From Acidobacteriota bacterium (GTDB lineage: Bacteria; Acidobacteriota; Blastocatellia; Pyrinomonadales; Pyrinomonadaceae): 64,000 nucleotides of DNA. The notes beneath the pieces are model-generated. The model did not search any database. It was not told the origin of the DNA and saw only the letters and a list, made by a program, of their open reading frames with translations. This document shows, piece by piece, positions 63,418 to 64,000 of the stretch; positions within the stretch are counted from its first letter, which is position 1, and every line of letters starts with the position of its first letter. The position numbers and the translations under genes are program-made. The stretch is taken from NCBI GenBank assembly GCA_016700175.1, contig CP065003.1, positions 251,001 to 315,000 of the forward strand, read 5' to 3'.

Positions 63418-63942
63418 ATGACTCAGAATTCACAGATCGAATCAGCCGTTTTGCGTGCCGCTTCGAGAATCAAACTGCTGGTTCTCGATTGCGACGGCGT
63501 GTTAACCGACGGGAAGATATATTTCTCTGCTGAAGGGGAAGCGATGAAGGCCTTTCACGTCCACGACGGACAGGGGATCAAGATGTGGCAGAAGGCGGGT
63601 TTCAGGACGGCGGTCATAACGGCACGCCGTTCCCCAATCGCTGAGGCTCGGGCGGAGGAACTCGGCATCGAATTCGTTATGGACGGCGTCGCTGACAAGG
63701 CTGCGGCTCTCGACGATCTCATGGGGACGACTCAGCTTGGAGCTGAGCAGATCGCATATGTGGGAGACGACATATCTGATCTCGGTCCCTTGAGACGGGT
63801 GGGATTTCCTATCGCGGTCGCGAACTGCGCTGATGCTTTGAGAGAGTCGGTAATTTATATAACCTCGAGAACAGGGGGCTCCGGAGCGGTCCGGGAGGTC
63901 ACGGATCTCCTTCTTTCAGCAAAGGAAACGGAGGCTTCGTAA
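63418..63942 (+). CDS. kdsC: Kdo-8-phosphate phosphatase, HAD family
   Basis: The product has 174 residues. The HAD motif I is LLVLDCDGVLTDG (Asp24 and Asp26), then HDGQGIKMWQKAGFRTAVITARRSP, and motif IV VGDDISDLGPLRRVG. It removes the phosphate from Kdo-8-P. GGAG precedes the ATG at 63418; the longer frame from 63385 would overlap the upstream gene. The isomerase kdsD is not seen and may lie beyond the window. Confidence 0.94.
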   Translation: MTQNSQIESAVLRAASRIKLLVLDCDGVLTDGKIYFSAEGEAMKAFHVHDGQGIKMWQKAGFRTAVITARRSPIAEARAEELGIEFVMDGVADKAAALDDLMGTTQLGAEQIAYVGDDISDLGPLRRVGFPIAVANCADALRESVIYITSRTGGSGAVREVTDLLLSAKETEAS

Positions 63943-63959
63943 AATACTCTTGGGCGCGC

Positions 63960-63988
63960 TTGACAAAGTTCGGCCCAACATAGAGAAT
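63960..63988 (+). promoter_or_regulatory. Candidate promoter at the window edge
   Basis: TTGACA (63960-63965) is perfect; GAGAAT (63983-63988) at 17 bases or TAGAGA at 15 bases could be the -10. It would serve a gene starting beyond the window. Confidence 0.35.
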
Positions 63989-64000
63989 CTGAAATTGCTC

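Overview
The window is GC-rich bacterial chromosome (about 60% GC by eye) with roughly fifty protein genes. I saw no rRNA, tRNA, CRISPR array, transposase or prophage gene. The gene families point to a Gram-negative acidobacterium, most likely Blastocatellia/Pyrinomonadaceae. The evidence is: Kdo (LPS) synthesis genes; a very large Oar-like TonB receptor with an N-terminal carboxypeptidase-regulatory domain; winged-helix/TPR transcription factors; a Ser/Thr kinase fused to a TolB-like propeller; secreted FG-GAP/VCBS proteins; and PyrR control of pyrimidine genes. The assignment is inferred from gene content only.

Layout. 0.2-3.3 kb (minus): terC, two secreted proteins and an outer-membrane barrel. 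3.4-7.5 kb: pyrR-pyrB-pyrC (minus) divergent from pyrD (plus), with an intrinsic terminator between pyrR and pyrB. 7.7-14.2 kb (plus): yceD-rpmF-fabH-fabD-acpP-fabF, then etfB-etfA, which have their own promoter and a TetR/FadR-type palindrome. 14.3-26.2 kb: large secreted proteins (a metallopeptidase-like/alpha-beta hydrolase fusion, an FG-GAP protein, a 35-repeat S74 tail-type protein, a subtilase with an FG-GAP tail) and a winged-helix/TPR regulator. 26.3-31 kb: a class III aminotransferase, a YyaL-type thioredoxin-domain protein and two tandem paralogous lipoproteins. 31-37 kb: a diguanylate cyclase, a Ser/Thr kinase and a beta-CASP ribonuclease-like protein. 37-39.4 kb (minus): RimB-like protease, RimK and an AstE/AspA deacylase. 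40-43 kb: two MacB-type permeases. 43-49.3 kb (plus): sucD, a thioesterase, ndk, a zinc-ribbon membrane protein, nuoI, and an ImmA-like protein overlapping a GAF-SpoIIE phosphatase. 49.9-64 kb: a FecR protein, a CPBP protease, then the Kdo/CTP cluster kdsB-orf-pyrG-(TonB receptor)-kdsA-(inactivated M1 peptidase-TPR)-kdsC.

Two themes recur. First, many genes here supply the envelope: fatty acids, CTP, CMP-Kdo, secreted adhesin-like proteins and lipoproteins. Second, the gaps between genes are full of short-period iterated repeats (7-, 9- and 27-bp units, 'GGTTCCA'-type and 'TCCTGT'-type motifs) and hairpin modules. The most striking module is a 73-bp unit present six times at 44.0-44.5 kb, with GAAA tetraloop hairpins and sequence changes that keep the pairing. 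Two of these repeat types also run into coding sequence.
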